Origin: Polaribacter sp. IC073
GTDB lineage: Bacteria > Bacteroidota > Bacteroidia > Flavobacteriales > Flavobacteriaceae
Assembly: GCF_007997075.1 (NCBI RefSeq)
Contig: NZ_VORS01000002.1
Location: 186,001 to 250,000 of the forward strand
DNA length: 64,000 nucleotides
Reading direction: 5' to 3'
Positions 45,281-54,434 of this stretch are shown here, in pieces. The number at the start of each line of letters is the position of its first letter. The stretch's first letter is position 1. A program made the position numbers and the translations under genes. Under the pieces are notes generated by a model. It was given only the letters and a program-made list of their open reading frames with translations. It was not told the origin of the DNA and did not search any database.

Positions 45281-47767
45281 ATGAATTTTAAAATTACTAA
45301 AACTCTTATCTTACTATTATTATTTATTTCAACCGCTAATAAAGCACAAAACTTCAATGATACTTATACCATCTCTAGTCATGGTAGTATAAATGAAGAT
45401 GGAGCAATCTTAAGTGATATTATTTTTGAATGTAAAGTTAAAAACACCTACAATTGGGACAATTCTAACGGAGCTGCTAAAAGTGATAAGTTATGGACTA
45501 TCCAAGGTTCTGTCGTTTTAAAGGGTGAATTAAACTCTACGGGTTATGTTTATAAAAATAAGTTGTACCCGTATAATGATTTTAGTGGCAAAAACCCAGC
45601 TATAATGTCACCAAAGTCAGTTGAGGCTCGTGTAGTACTTGTCAACGGACTTAAAAAAAATGGTAATTTCACGACATATTCTGGGGTTAATTTTGATGGA
45701 AACGATGGAGAAAAATCAGCACCACATAGACTTCAAGATTATCAAATTAGTAATATTGAAATAACTAATGCTCGCAATACTTCAAACGAAAGAATAATTC
45801 AAAGCTTTCTTGATAAAATGAGTAATAATCAAAAGAACTCTAACTTAAATGAGGTAAAAGAAATTATTCCAGAGAACAATAATCGAACTGAAGATAATTC
45901 TTCATCAACAATTAAAAGCGATAAGAATAGAGATTTCTCTGATCAAAGAAGCGATAACGCGACTCCATTAGAAAGCAAACGATTAAAGGATGCTAATGAT
46001 TTTGTAAATAAACAAAAAGCAGAAAGTAAGAAATATGATGCTGCTTTAGAGAACCTTGGTAGTACGTTAAATTCTCAATTTTCTAGAATGTCTAGCAATT
46101 GGGCCAAAGAGGATAATTTCCGCAGAAAAATAAACTCGTTATCAAAAATTAGCAGTCTTGATGCCTCAGCAATTTTAAAAGAAGTAAATTATAAAATACA
46201 GCAAATAAATAATTTATATTCTGACAAAAAAAGTGATACCTACAGAGAGATAGACAATATTTACGCTAAAACAGGAGATAACAAACAAGATGCAGTAAAT
46301 TCAGTATTTAGTGGATTAGGTAAGGTTATTTCACAATCTTCTTTAGAAAAAGAACGTAAAGAGAAAATTAATAATCTTGAATATAAAAAACAAAAAAAAC
46401 TAGAGGAAATTGCATTAATGCTGAAAAAAGAATATAAACCCATAGCTGAATCTTACTTAGAAAAAGCAAAATTTGCGGTTAATGGTAATGAAGAAAATTA
46501 CTACTTAAGGCATTATAAGTATAATACATGTATGATAGATAATGCACTTTCGGTAATTTTAGATACAGAAACTTGCAGAAAACCAGAAACAAAAACTTTT
46601 TCTAAAAATAATAAATATTCTGGTAAAGAATATTACAAAGCATACCAAAGTAAAAAAAATATTAAAGAACTTTCTAAAAATGCAGTCTACTTTCTAGAAC
46701 TAGCTATAGAGAAAGAACCAAATAATGAAATCTGGCTTTTCGAAAAATACAATACTAAGGGAATGAGCTTGCAAGGTAAAATTATGTTGTTAGAAAGACT
46801 AATTGCTTTAAGCCCTGGTAAAAATATTTATAAAAAGCAACTTGTAGATGTTAAAAATAGAGCAGAATTAACAAGACAAATAACAATTACTTTGTCTAAA
46901 GATCTGGTAAGTCAGAGACCGAATTATAATTGGTCCCAACATAATAATTTAATGAGATATAATGAACATGATAATTACTATTTTATTAATGATGAAGGAG
47001 AGGTATGTATCTCTTTAGGTAAAAAATATTCTTTCTACATTAAGTATAGAAATAATTACAACAAATCTGAATATGACCTGGGCGAGGATGAATTTAATAA
47101 TGGTTTGCTAAGGGTTCGTAGAAATTTTGACCGAAAATATGGGTTTTTAAATACGAAAGGAGAAGTTGCAATTCCGTTCTATTACGAAGATGCAAGTATG
47201 TTCAATGAGGGGTTAGCTGCCGTAAAAGATTTACAAGCAAAAAGATGGGGTTTTATTGACACAAAGGGAAAACTCATAATTAGTTTTCAGTATGGTAAAG
47301 CAGGACCTTTTTCTGAAGGATTAGCTTATGTTTATATAATTGAGAAAATAAAAAGAGGTGAAATGTACGGAAAATCTGCCTATATTAATAAGAATGGAAA
47401 GATCGCTTTTGATGGAAAATTTGACGCAGGTAAACCATTTATGGATGGTTTAGCGATAGTTCGAAAATATGCGAAGGGTTCATTTATGGGAGGTAGTAAC
47501 GCCAAATCTTATTATTTAAATTCCTCGGGTAAAAAATTAAATGTTAATAATTATACTTTGGCTTATCCTTATAAAAATGGATATGCACTAGTTAAAAAAG
47601 GAACAAAATGGGCTATAGTTGATAAAAAAGGAAATTCTAAATTAAAATTAAAATTTAAAAGAAAACCCACTTTTGTAAGCGGAATAGCTAAAGTTGATAT
47701 TGGTAGTTGGAGAAAACCTAATTATGTGTATGTTGATGAAACTGGTGCTATAATAGAAAAAAAATAA
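45281..47767 (+). CDS. Secreted WG-repeat protein
   Basis: 828 residues. Signal peptide KTLILLLLFISTANKAQ (cleavage near residue 22). Residues 25-150 form a beta-rich domain; 150-400 are polar and helical, with a long Lys/Glu-rich coiled-coil-like section (KERKEKINNLEYKKQKKLEEI). The C-terminal third (about 560-828) holds at least five KWG/WG beta-hairpin repeats: FINDEGEVCISLG, YGFLNTKGEVAIPFYYEDA, WGFIDTKGKLIISFQYGKA, SAYINKNGKIAFDGKF and WAIVDKKGNSKLKLKF. Its function is unknown. It is the only full gene between the dnaE 3' end and its decayed copy. Confidence 0.75.
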   Translation: MNFKITKTLILLLLFISTANKAQNFNDTYTISSHGSINEDGAILSDIIFECKVKNTYNWDNSNGAAKSDKLWTIQGSVVLKGELNSTGYVYKNKLYPYNDFSGKNPAIMSPKSVEARVVLVNGLKKNGNFTTYSGVNFDGNDGEKSAPHRLQDYQISNIEITNARNTSNERIIQSFLDKMSNNQKNSNLNEVKEIIPENNNRTEDNSSSTIKSDKNRDFSDQRSDNATPLESKRLKDANDFVNKQKAESKKYDAALENLGSTLNSQFSRMSSNWAKEDNFRRKINSLSKISSLDASAILKEVNYKIQQINNLYSDKKSDTYREIDNIYAKTGDNKQDAVNSVFSGLGKVISQSSLEKERKEKINNLEYKKQKKLEEIALMLKKEYKPIAESYLEKAKFAVNGNEENYYLRHYKYNTCMIDNALSVILDTETCRKPETKTFSKNNKYSGKEYYKAYQSKKNIKELSKNAVYFLELAIEKEPNNEIWLFEKYNTKGMSLQGKIMLLERLIALSPGKNIYKKQLVDVKNRAELTRQITITLSKDLVSQRPNYNWSQHNNLMRYNEHDNYYFINDEGEVCISLGKKYSFYIKYRNNYNKSEYDLGEDEFNNGLLRVRRNFDRKYGFLNTKGEVAIPFYYEDASMFNEGLAAVKDLQAKRWGFIDTKGKLIISFQYGKAGPFSEGLAYVYIIEKIKRGEMYGKSAYINKNGKIAFDGKFDAGKPFMDGLAIVRKYAKGSFMGGSNAKSYYLNSSGKKLNVNNYTLAYPYKNGYALVKKGTKWAIVDKKGNSKLKLKFKRKPTFVSGIAKVDIGSWRKPNYVYVDETGAIIEKK

Positions 47768-47784
47768 AATAGCAAAATAGGCTG

Positions 47785-47918
47785 CAATATTTACACCTTA
47801 AAAGAACCTTCTTTGATAATCTGTCCTGTATAAAAATACAAGTAATTTTGGCTTTAATTTTATAAGAAAATAAAGAGGAAAAACAGGATGTACAGTCAGT
47901 TATTAAGGTGTAAATATT
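47785..47918. repeat. 134-bp element with perfect 16-bp terminal inverted repeats (MITE candidate)
   Basis: AATATTTACACCTTAA at 47785-47800 and its exact complement at 47903-47918. The inside has no reading frame. It lies 46 bp before the decayed dnaE copy. No convincing target duplication is visible. Confidence 0.6.
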
Positions 47919-47964
47919 TCTAAATTATTATCTATATTCTCTTTCTCTTCTTTACTTAAACAAT

Positions 47965-48528
47965 CATTATACCCACGAAGTAAAAATGTGTGGAACTTCA
48001 TACAGAATGAAAACCAAAAACCAAATTGCTTTGGCAAGCTACTTTTAAACTCAATGCGACTAAAAAAGAACTCAAACCAGGCCAGGTGAAATTGTTTCGC
48101 GTACAAAATCAAAATTTTGAAATTCCAACATTAAATACCCACTGGTTAGAAAAGGTATATGATGAAATGGAGCTACTAGGATTTACAATTCACGATTATT
48201 TTCTTTAGTAGCAGACAAACTATGTCCGCATGTAAAAGCCAAAGAGATGCATCAGTATATAAATAAAAGCGTACTGCTATATGGGCAGTTGGTAAATACA
48301 CGATTCAATAAAACATCTCAAGGAAAACTCATGCGTTTAAGTACGTTTATTGATGCTGATGGCAATTATTTTGATGCTGTTCATTTTACAAATGTGGTGC
48401 ATCAATACCCAATAAACGGAATGGGAGTTTATGCCTGTTATGGAAAAATCACAGATCGTTTTGGTTTTTGCTCTATGAATGTTATTCAGTCTAAAAAAAT
48501 GAGTATTGCTGGTGATCCGAGGTTATAA
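47965..48528 (+). pseudogene. Decayed second copy of the dnaE 3' end
   Basis: 47965-47993 matches dnaE 44368-44396 (HYxHExKMCG). A 241-base stretch of dnaE (44397-44637) is then replaced by 17 unrelated bases. From 48011 to 48528 it aligns with dnaE 44638-45156 through to the stop, with scattered substitutions. Near 48200 the second copy has one T fewer (ATTATTTTCT against ATTATTTTTCT), which breaks the frame. It is therefore a remnant and not a product-making gene. The substitutions suggest that it came from a related dnaE and did not arise by very recent duplication. Confidence 0.88.
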
Positions 48529-48613
48529 GGTTATGAAAAAACAATACTTTATTAGAACATACCTAATTATAGGTAGAACTTTAAAAAAAGAAAAAACTAT
48601 TTTCGATTTAAAA

Positions 48614-48621
48614 TAATTTAT
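48614..48621. repeat. Left target-site duplication of the IS1595 element
   Basis: TAATTTAT, repeated exactly at 49612-49619. Eight bases is the size known for IS1595-family insertions. Confidence 0.8.
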
Positions 48622-49611
48622 TTGTATATCCGTAATTAATCATAATCCTGTAATATTAGCAATAACAAGCCTTTCAAAGATTCTCTCTCCAAAATATCTA
48701 CGATTGAGCTTGTAAACAAACTCATTTAGATATAATTGCAAGTATTTCTTCTTGATTTTATGATAATTACCTACAAAATTCCGTTTAGCATTACTAATTG
48801 CTATATGCACCCATTTTAGGGTTTCTTTTGTTGTTTTTTCGCTCGATTTTTCACTTATATGTATCTCTACATAGTCAGCAATATTTATATACGACGTACT
48901 TTGATCTGAAAAAACAATGGACTCGTCTTGTTCAATTGCATCTTTAAACGTTTTATCGGTACCATCTGCTTGGTGGTCTACTAATACTTTTGCTTTAAAA
49001 TAGCGACATTGACGTTCTACTTTTCCTGTATCTAAATTTTCAAGAACAGTGCTTTCAGCCATGACCATAACATTGGATTTGGTCTTACTACCACGTCCTG
49101 ATTTTTGGGTTTTATGCTCATATTCAGATGCTTCTATAGTAAAATAACCTTCGTCCATTTCTATCATGCCTTCAAGAGTATATCGATCATCTCTATTTCC
49201 CATGGCTTTTCGTAGTTTATGGACCATTGCCCAAACTGGCTCATAACGCTTTAAGCCTAATTGACGCTGTATCTCTTTAGAAGAAAATCCTTTTTTTGTT
49301 GCAGTTAATAAGAACATGGTCTTGTACCAGATCAAAAACGAAAGATTGGAACTCTGCATTATCGTTCCGCTACGAAGAGAGGTGCGACTCCTACATTGTT
49401 TACATTCATAACTCCATTGACTTTTTATCCAGTAATGCTCTGTATGTGAGCAACGTTTACAGATAACACCTAACTTGTCTCGTTCTTCTTTAAAATGAGT
49501 ACGGCAAGCTTCTTCACTATCAAACTCTGCTGTAAAACTAAAAATATTCATAACTTGGTTTTTCTTAAAGATAATGAAATTTGTTCATTATGAATGTTTA
49601 CGGATATACAA
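48622..49611 (-). mobile_element. Intact IS1595-family insertion sequence (990 bp)
   Basis: Terminal inverted repeats begin TTGTATATCCGTAA on both sides and extend to about 25 bp with three mismatches. One transposase gene fills it. It is flanked by an 8-bp duplication TAATTTAT (48614-48621 and 49612-49619), so it was inserted here and has not rearranged. The right end stops 9 bp before the ATG of the following lipoprotein gene. Confidence 0.9.
48640..49551 (-). CDS. IS1595-family (ISXO2-like) transposase
   Basis: 303 residues. The N-terminal zinc ribbon has CKRCSHTEHYW and YECKQCRSRTSLRSGT, followed by a helical DNA-binding part (IQRQLGLKRYEPVWAMVHKLR). The DDE-like catalytic domain has IEMDEGYF, later SIVFSDQSTSY and KWVHIAISNAKRNFVGNYH, the DNH-type arrangement of this family. 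The C-terminus has FVYKLNRRYFGERIFERL. Full length; likely active. Confidence 0.95.
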   Translation of the reverse strand: MNIFSFTAEFDSEEACRTHFKEERDKLGVICKRCSHTEHYWIKSQWSYECKQCRSRTSLRSGTIMQSSNLSFLIWYKTMFLLTATKKGFSSKEIQRQLGLKRYEPVWAMVHKLRKAMGNRDDRYTLEGMIEMDEGYFTIEASEYEHKTQKSGRGSKTKSNVMVMAESTVLENLDTGKVERQCRYFKAKVLVDHQADGTDKTFKDAIEQDESIVFSDQSTSYINIADYVEIHISEKSSEKTTKETLKWVHIAISNAKRNFVGNYHKIKKKYLQLYLNEFVYKLNRRYFGERIFERLVIANITGL

Positions 49612-49619
49612 TAATTTAT
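49612..49619. repeat. Right target-site duplication of the IS1595 element
   Basis: TAATTTAT, identical to 48614-48621. Ends one base before the start codon at 49621. Confidence 0.8.
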
Positions 49620-49620
49620 T

Positions 49621-51117
49621 ATGAAAAAATACATTTTATTAATTGTTTCAATAACTTTTTTATTAGGATGCTCTTCGCCCAAATTAGCAAAAAGGTATAA
49701 ATCTTCTAAAAATGTTTGGATTAATTCAGAATCAGTACAAAACTATGTAACTGTAAAAACAAATACCTATAAGACCAATTCTGCAAAAAAAACAGATGAT
49801 AAAAAAAAATATAAAACAATTTTTGATTTATCAAAAAAAGGGCAAAGTGAAATTCTTAAAAAAGTAACTCTTAAAGACACTGCTTTAACAATATCTGCTT
49901 TAGTTAAAGAACTTAATATTTTACCAAAAAATAATACATCAAAAAGTAAACCTAAAAAAGGTGTAATAACTCATAAAACAAAATTTCTAAATAATGAAAT
50001 TAATAAAAATATTGTTTTTAACGTAACAAGAGTTTTTACATCGCAAGGAGATAATTTTAAGACGATTAATAAAGTAGGTGATCGAATACAATATTTAGAT
50101 TTAGGTTTGGAAATAATAAACTCAAACAAACTAAAATTTAAAAATTGGAATAAATTTGAGAATGATTATGCAACTGCAGATTTTGGTTCTATTACTTCTA
50201 GTAAAAGTCTTTCTTCTGAAATCTCATTAGGATATGATACTAGTGGAAGCGTGAGTTCTACGGATGACATGAAAGAAGAAAAAAGTATTAATAATGAGTT
50301 AACTGAAATATCAAATTCTACAATTAGTAATACAGATGAAAATGAGGTGTTATCCAATACAACAGGACAATCTACATCTGATAAAAATGTTTTAAATCTA
50401 TTAAATAACAAAATAAAGCAACTTACTCAATCAGCAAAAACTGCAGCTAGTGGTAAGTTATCTGCTACAGATAAACTCGATGAATCAAGATTATTTAAGT
50501 CTCAAATTCTAAAGCTCTCTGGTACATTAAATGATAATGGTTTTGACATTAAACAAGAAGGTTTTGAAGGTATAAATCTAAAAGGGAATACCACTATTAA
50601 TGTTGATTTACAATATAATGGCAATTTTGGTAAAACCATAAAATTCACCAATTATACTAATTTATTTAAAACTACACTAGAAGGTACAAAACCAAATTCT
50701 TATGATGATTTGAATAAAAACTTCACAAACGTTTTTTTTCCTGATATAAATGAAGATATAAAAGCTAAGATTAATTACAGATTTTTATATAGAAGAATAC
50801 TAGGACAAAAAAGCGGTGGACACAAATACATACCTGAATATAAACACAGAGTAAAATATCTATTTGGTGAAATAAAAAAAGATGATGATCGATGTGAAGA
50901 AATTATATTAATAAACAAATCAGATTTCCAGCCTGAGGTTTATCAAATTTTAAAAGATGACATCCCTTTAAAAATAAATCTTGAAGTACTTAATTTTGAA
51001 AAAATAGAACATGCAATAGAATTTTTAAGCTGGATACTTTTTAGTAATGATTTGGATTTTTATCAAGGAATATTAAATATAAAAAACTTAAATAATTTAC
51101 AAATAGTGTTGAAATAA
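49621..51117 (+). CDS. Lipoprotein of unknown function
   Basis: 498 residues. A lipobox at the N-terminus (ITFLLGCSS, Cys about residue 17) predicts an outer- or inner-membrane lipoprotein. The mature part is rich in Ser, Asn and Lys; the middle (about 190-290) is a low-complexity polar region, and no domain is recognised. The IS1595 insertion ends just before its start codon, so the native leader and promoter are now 1 kb away; expression may depend on sequence in the IS end or may be lost. Confidence 0.65.
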   Translation: MKKYILLIVSITFLLGCSSPKLAKRYKSSKNVWINSESVQNYVTVKTNTYKTNSAKKTDDKKKYKTIFDLSKKGQSEILKKVTLKDTALTISALVKELNILPKNNTSKSKPKKGVITHKTKFLNNEINKNIVFNVTRVFTSQGDNFKTINKVGDRIQYLDLGLEIINSNKLKFKNWNKFENDYATADFGSITSSKSLSSEISLGYDTSGSVSSTDDMKEEKSINNELTEISNSTISNTDENEVLSNTTGQSTSDKNVLNLLNNKIKQLTQSAKTAASGKLSATDKLDESRLFKSQILKLSGTLNDNGFDIKQEGFEGINLKGNTTINVDLQYNGNFGKTIKFTNYTNLFKTTLEGTKPNSYDDLNKNFTNVFFPDINEDIKAKINYRFLYRRILGQKSGGHKYIPEYKHRVKYLFGEIKKDDDRCEEIILINKSDFQPEVYQILKDDIPLKINLEVLNFEKIEHAIEFLSWILFSNDLDFYQGILNIKNLNNLQIVLK

Positions 51118-51261
51118 TCTTAAGCAAAGTTTAAAATGTAAATGTTATCTTTTGAAATAATTAGACACGATTTTATATAACCAATCTAGTTTTATATAAT
51201 TATGGAAATCCATAATTATATATCAGTTCGTTTTACTACATTAGTAGCTTATTCATTTGCT

Positions 51262-54200
51262 ATGAAGTTTAACGAAGATTCCCGAGTAAAAATCCCCTCA
51301 ATACTCCATTTAATCAAGTTAGGATACACGTATCTTTCTTTGAAGGAAAATAGTTGGGATTTAGAAACAAATATATTTACAGACATATTCTACAGTCAGC
51401 TAAAAAAAATCAATACAAACCTTTCTCAAAAAGAAGCTGAAAAAGTTTTTACAGAAATTTCTCTTTCATTAGAAAATGAAGATTTAGGAAGAGCTTTTTA
51501 TAAAAAACTAATAGATCAATCAGGAATAAAACTAATTGATTTCGAGAATTTTGATAACAACACGTTTCATGTAGTTACAGAATTGACGTATGAAAAAGAT
51601 GATGATAATTTTAGACCAGACATTATTCTTATCATAAACGGAATGCCACTTGTTTTTATAGAGGTTAAAAAGCCAAATAATAGAGATGGAATTTTAGCAG
51701 AACATAAACGCATGCAAACTCGTTTTAAAAATAAGAAGTTCCGAAAATTCATCAACCAAACACAGTTAATGGTATTTTCTAACAACATGCAGTATAGTGA
51801 TAACGATACACAAATGTTAGAAGGTGCTTTTTACAGCACTACAAATTATAGAAAACCAATTTTTAATTATTTTAGAGAAGAAGAAACCTTTGATTTAGAA
51901 AAATTATTATTACCAGTTTCTGATGAAACTGAAAACGTTGTTTTAAAAGACAATAATTTAATCGGGATTAAAAGTTCTGATGAATTTGCATCGAATAAAA
52001 GTCCAAATACAGCAACAAATTCTATTGCCACTTCCCTATTTCAAAAAGAACGCTTAAAATTCATTTTACAATATGCCTTTGCGTATGTAGAAGAAGAAAA
52101 GGGTTTAGAGAAACACGTAATGCGTTATCCTCAAATATTTGCAACAAAAGCAATTGAAGATAAGTTAGAGAACGGAACAAAAAAAGGAATCATTTGGCAC
52201 ACACAAGGTTCAGGAAAAACTGCCTTAGCCTATTTTAATGTAAAACATCTTACAGACTATTATCAAAAGAAAAATATCATTCCAAAATTCTATTTTATTG
52301 TAGATAGAATCGATTTATTAAACCAGGCTGCAAAAGAATTTAACGCTCGTGGATTAATAGTTCACAAAGTAAATAGTAGAGATGAATTTACCCGAGATAT
52401 TAAATCTACCAAAGTAATACATAACAGTTCTGGTAAAGCAGAAATTACCGTTGTAAATATTCAGAAGTTTAAAGACGATCCTGATGTTATTAAAAACAAC
52501 GATTACAATTTAAGCGTACAACGTGTTTTCTTTTTAGATGAAGTACACAGAAGTTACAATCCAAAAGGGAGTTTTTTAGCCAATTTAGAATTAGCAGACA
52601 AGCATTCTATAAAAATAGGATTGACAGGAACGCCACTTTTAGGAAAAGAATACAATTCTAAAACCTTATTTGGCGATTATATTCATAAATACTACTACAA
52701 TTTATCTATAAAAGATGGCTATACTTTGCGTTTAATTCGTGAAGAAATAGAAACCAAATTCAAACTGACCTTACAAGAAACGTTAGAGAAAATTAAAGTT
52801 TTAGAAGGTGATGCTGATAAAAAGAAAACCTTTGCACATCATAAATTTGTAGAACCGATGCTAAACTATATTGTACAAGATATGGAACAAGCAAGAATTT
52901 CTATGGATGATACTTCTATTGGCGGAATGGTGGTTTGCGATTCTTCTGATCAGGCAAAAATGATGTATGAAATCTTTCAAGAAAAATATGCCGTAAAAGA
53001 AGCTTCTTCTTTTTTACAAGCAGCAGAAGATCCAGAGCATTATGGTCATCAGAAATTAGAAAATAGCAAAGTAAAAAAAGCACAAGTAATTTTACATGAT
53101 GTTGGTACAAAACAAGATAGAAATGATTGGGTTGCAGATTATAAAGCAGGTAATATCGATTTTCTTTTTGTCTACAATATGCTATTAACAGGTTTTGATG
53201 CAAAACGATTAAAGAAACTATACATTGGGCGTAAAATAAAATCACACAATTTACTACAAACGCTTACCAGAGTTAACAGAACCTATAAAAATCATAAGTA
53301 TGGTTTTGTAGTAGATTTTGCTGATATTCAGAAAGAATTCGATAAAACTAATCAAGATTATTTTAACGAATTACAGTCTGAGTTAGGAGATGAAATGCAA
53401 CATTACACCAATCTGTTTAAATCCGCAGAAGAAATAGAAAAAGAGATTGAAGAAATAAAAGATGTTCTTTTCAAGTTTGACACTATAAATGCAGAAGTAT
53501 TTAGTCAGCAAATATCAGAAATAAACGATCGTACAGAAATAAGGTTAATTGCTAAAGTTTTAAACAACTCTAAAGAACTGTATAACTTAATTCGTTTATC
53601 TGGTAACTTTGAATTATTAGAACAGTTAGACTTTAGAAAACTGGTTATTTTATCTAGAATGACTAATGATCGATTAGCGTTAATCAATACAAAAATTGCT
53701 TTAGAAACCAATTTAGAAACTAACAACATTTTAAACACTGCTTTAGAAGATGTCATTTTTGCTTTTACCAAAATAAAGCAAGAAGAAATGGTGTTGGCAG
53801 ATGAATTAAAAGACACGTTACAAAAAACAAGAGAAATGTTAGGTGGAAATTTCGATCAGAAAGACCCAATTTTTGTTTCCTTACGTGAAGAGTTAGAACG
53901 TTTGTTTAAAAAGAAAAATTTAAGTGAAGTTTCTAAAGAAGAAATGGAAGTTAATATAAAAGCCTTAAATGAAATTTACACCAAAGCAAAAAAACTAGAA
54001 AGAGAAAATCAGCTATTGAGAGCAAAGTATGATAATGATGAAAAGTATACACGAATTCATAAAAGACTGCTAGAGAAAAATCCGTTAACAGACAACGAAC
54101 GTAAATTGTTTGAAGCCTTAAAAGGATTGAAAACAGAAGTAGATAATGAGATTTTACAAAACGCTAAAATTTTAGAAAACGAAAGTTATGTAGAAAAAAT

Positions 54201-54330
54201 GATGATGCGTTTGGTGATCAATCAATTTAAAAACAAACAAAACATCAACATCAATGCAACCGATGTAAAACGCATCAATAATATTTTAGTAAAAGAATAC
54301 ATCAACGAATACAACGGACACGTTGCTTAA
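51262..54330 (+). CDS. hsdR: Type I restriction enzyme R subunit
   Basis: 1022 residues from the ATG at 51262 (MKFNEDSRVKIPSILHL); an upstream in-frame ATG at 51202 adds 20 residues but lies before the usual family start. The nuclease motif is RPDIILIINGMPLVFIEVKKPNN (Asp, Glu-x-Lys). The translocase has Walker A in WHTQGSGKTALAYF, DEAD-like FFLDEVHRSY, and GLTGTPLLG, plus helicase motif VI in QTLTRVNRTYKNHK. The last ~250 residues are helical and contact HsdM. It cuts unmodified DNA after ATP-driven translocation. hsdM begins 104 bp downstream. Confidence 0.94.
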   Translation: MKFNEDSRVKIPSILHLIKLGYTYLSLKENSWDLETNIFTDIFYSQLKKINTNLSQKEAEKVFTEISLSLENEDLGRAFYKKLIDQSGIKLIDFENFDNNTFHVVTELTYEKDDDNFRPDIILIINGMPLVFIEVKKPNNRDGILAEHKRMQTRFKNKKFRKFINQTQLMVFSNNMQYSDNDTQMLEGAFYSTTNYRKPIFNYFREEETFDLEKLLLPVSDETENVVLKDNNLIGIKSSDEFASNKSPNTATNSIATSLFQKERLKFILQYAFAYVEEEKGLEKHVMRYPQIFATKAIEDKLENGTKKGIIWHTQGSGKTALAYFNVKHLTDYYQKKNIIPKFYFIVDRIDLLNQAAKEFNARGLIVHKVNSRDEFTRDIKSTKVIHNSSGKAEITVVNIQKFKDDPDVIKNNDYNLSVQRVFFLDEVHRSYNPKGSFLANLELADKHSIKIGLTGTPLLGKEYNSKTLFGDYIHKYYYNLSIKDGYTLRLIREEIETKFKLTLQETLEKIKVLEGDADKKKTFAHHKFVEPMLNYIVQDMEQARISMDDTSIGGMVVCDSSDQAKMMYEIFQEKYAVKEASSFLQAAEDPEHYGHQKLENSKVKKAQVILHDVGTKQDRNDWVADYKAGNIDFLFVYNMLLTGFDAKRLKKLYIGRKIKSHNLLQTLTRVNRTYKNHKYGFVVDFADIQKEFDKTNQDYFNELQSELGDEMQHYTNLFKSAEEIEKEIEEIKDVLFKFDTINAEVFSQQISEINDRTEIRLIAKVLNNSKELYNLIRLSGNFELLEQLDFRKLVILSRMTNDRLALINTKIALETNLETNNILNTALEDVIFAFTKIKQEEMVLADELKDTLQKTREMLGGNFDQKDPIFVSLREELERLFKKKNLSEVSKEEMEVNIKALNEIYTKAKKLERENQLLRAKYDNDEKYTRIHKRLLEKNPLTDNERKLFEALKGLKTEVDNEILQNAKILENESYVEKMMMRLVINQFKNKQNININATDVKRINNILVKEYINEYNGHVA

Positions 54331-54338
54331 ATAAAACT

Positions 54339-54414
54339 CGTCATTCCGAAAGAGGTACGAATGAAGGAATCTGTTTATCGACTAGCAGATAGCTTCTTTC
54401 CGTTAACAATGACG
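54339..54414. repeat. REP-like hairpin between hsdR and hsdM
   Basis: CGTCATTCCGAAAGAGG ... ends AATGACG, with an inner ATCTG / CAGAT pair. It belongs to the CGTCATTnCGAnGnACGAAnnAATCT class found dispersed in Bacteroidetes genomes (recollection); a related half copy occurs inside hsdS at 57275-57300. Confidence 0.7.
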
Positions 54415-54434
54415 ATTTAAAATTATATTAATAA

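Noticed and set aside
48026..48528. Two small genes resembling the DnaE C-terminus
   Set aside because: They are pieces of one decayed dnaE copy, split by a one-base deletion near 48200; treated as a single pseudogene.
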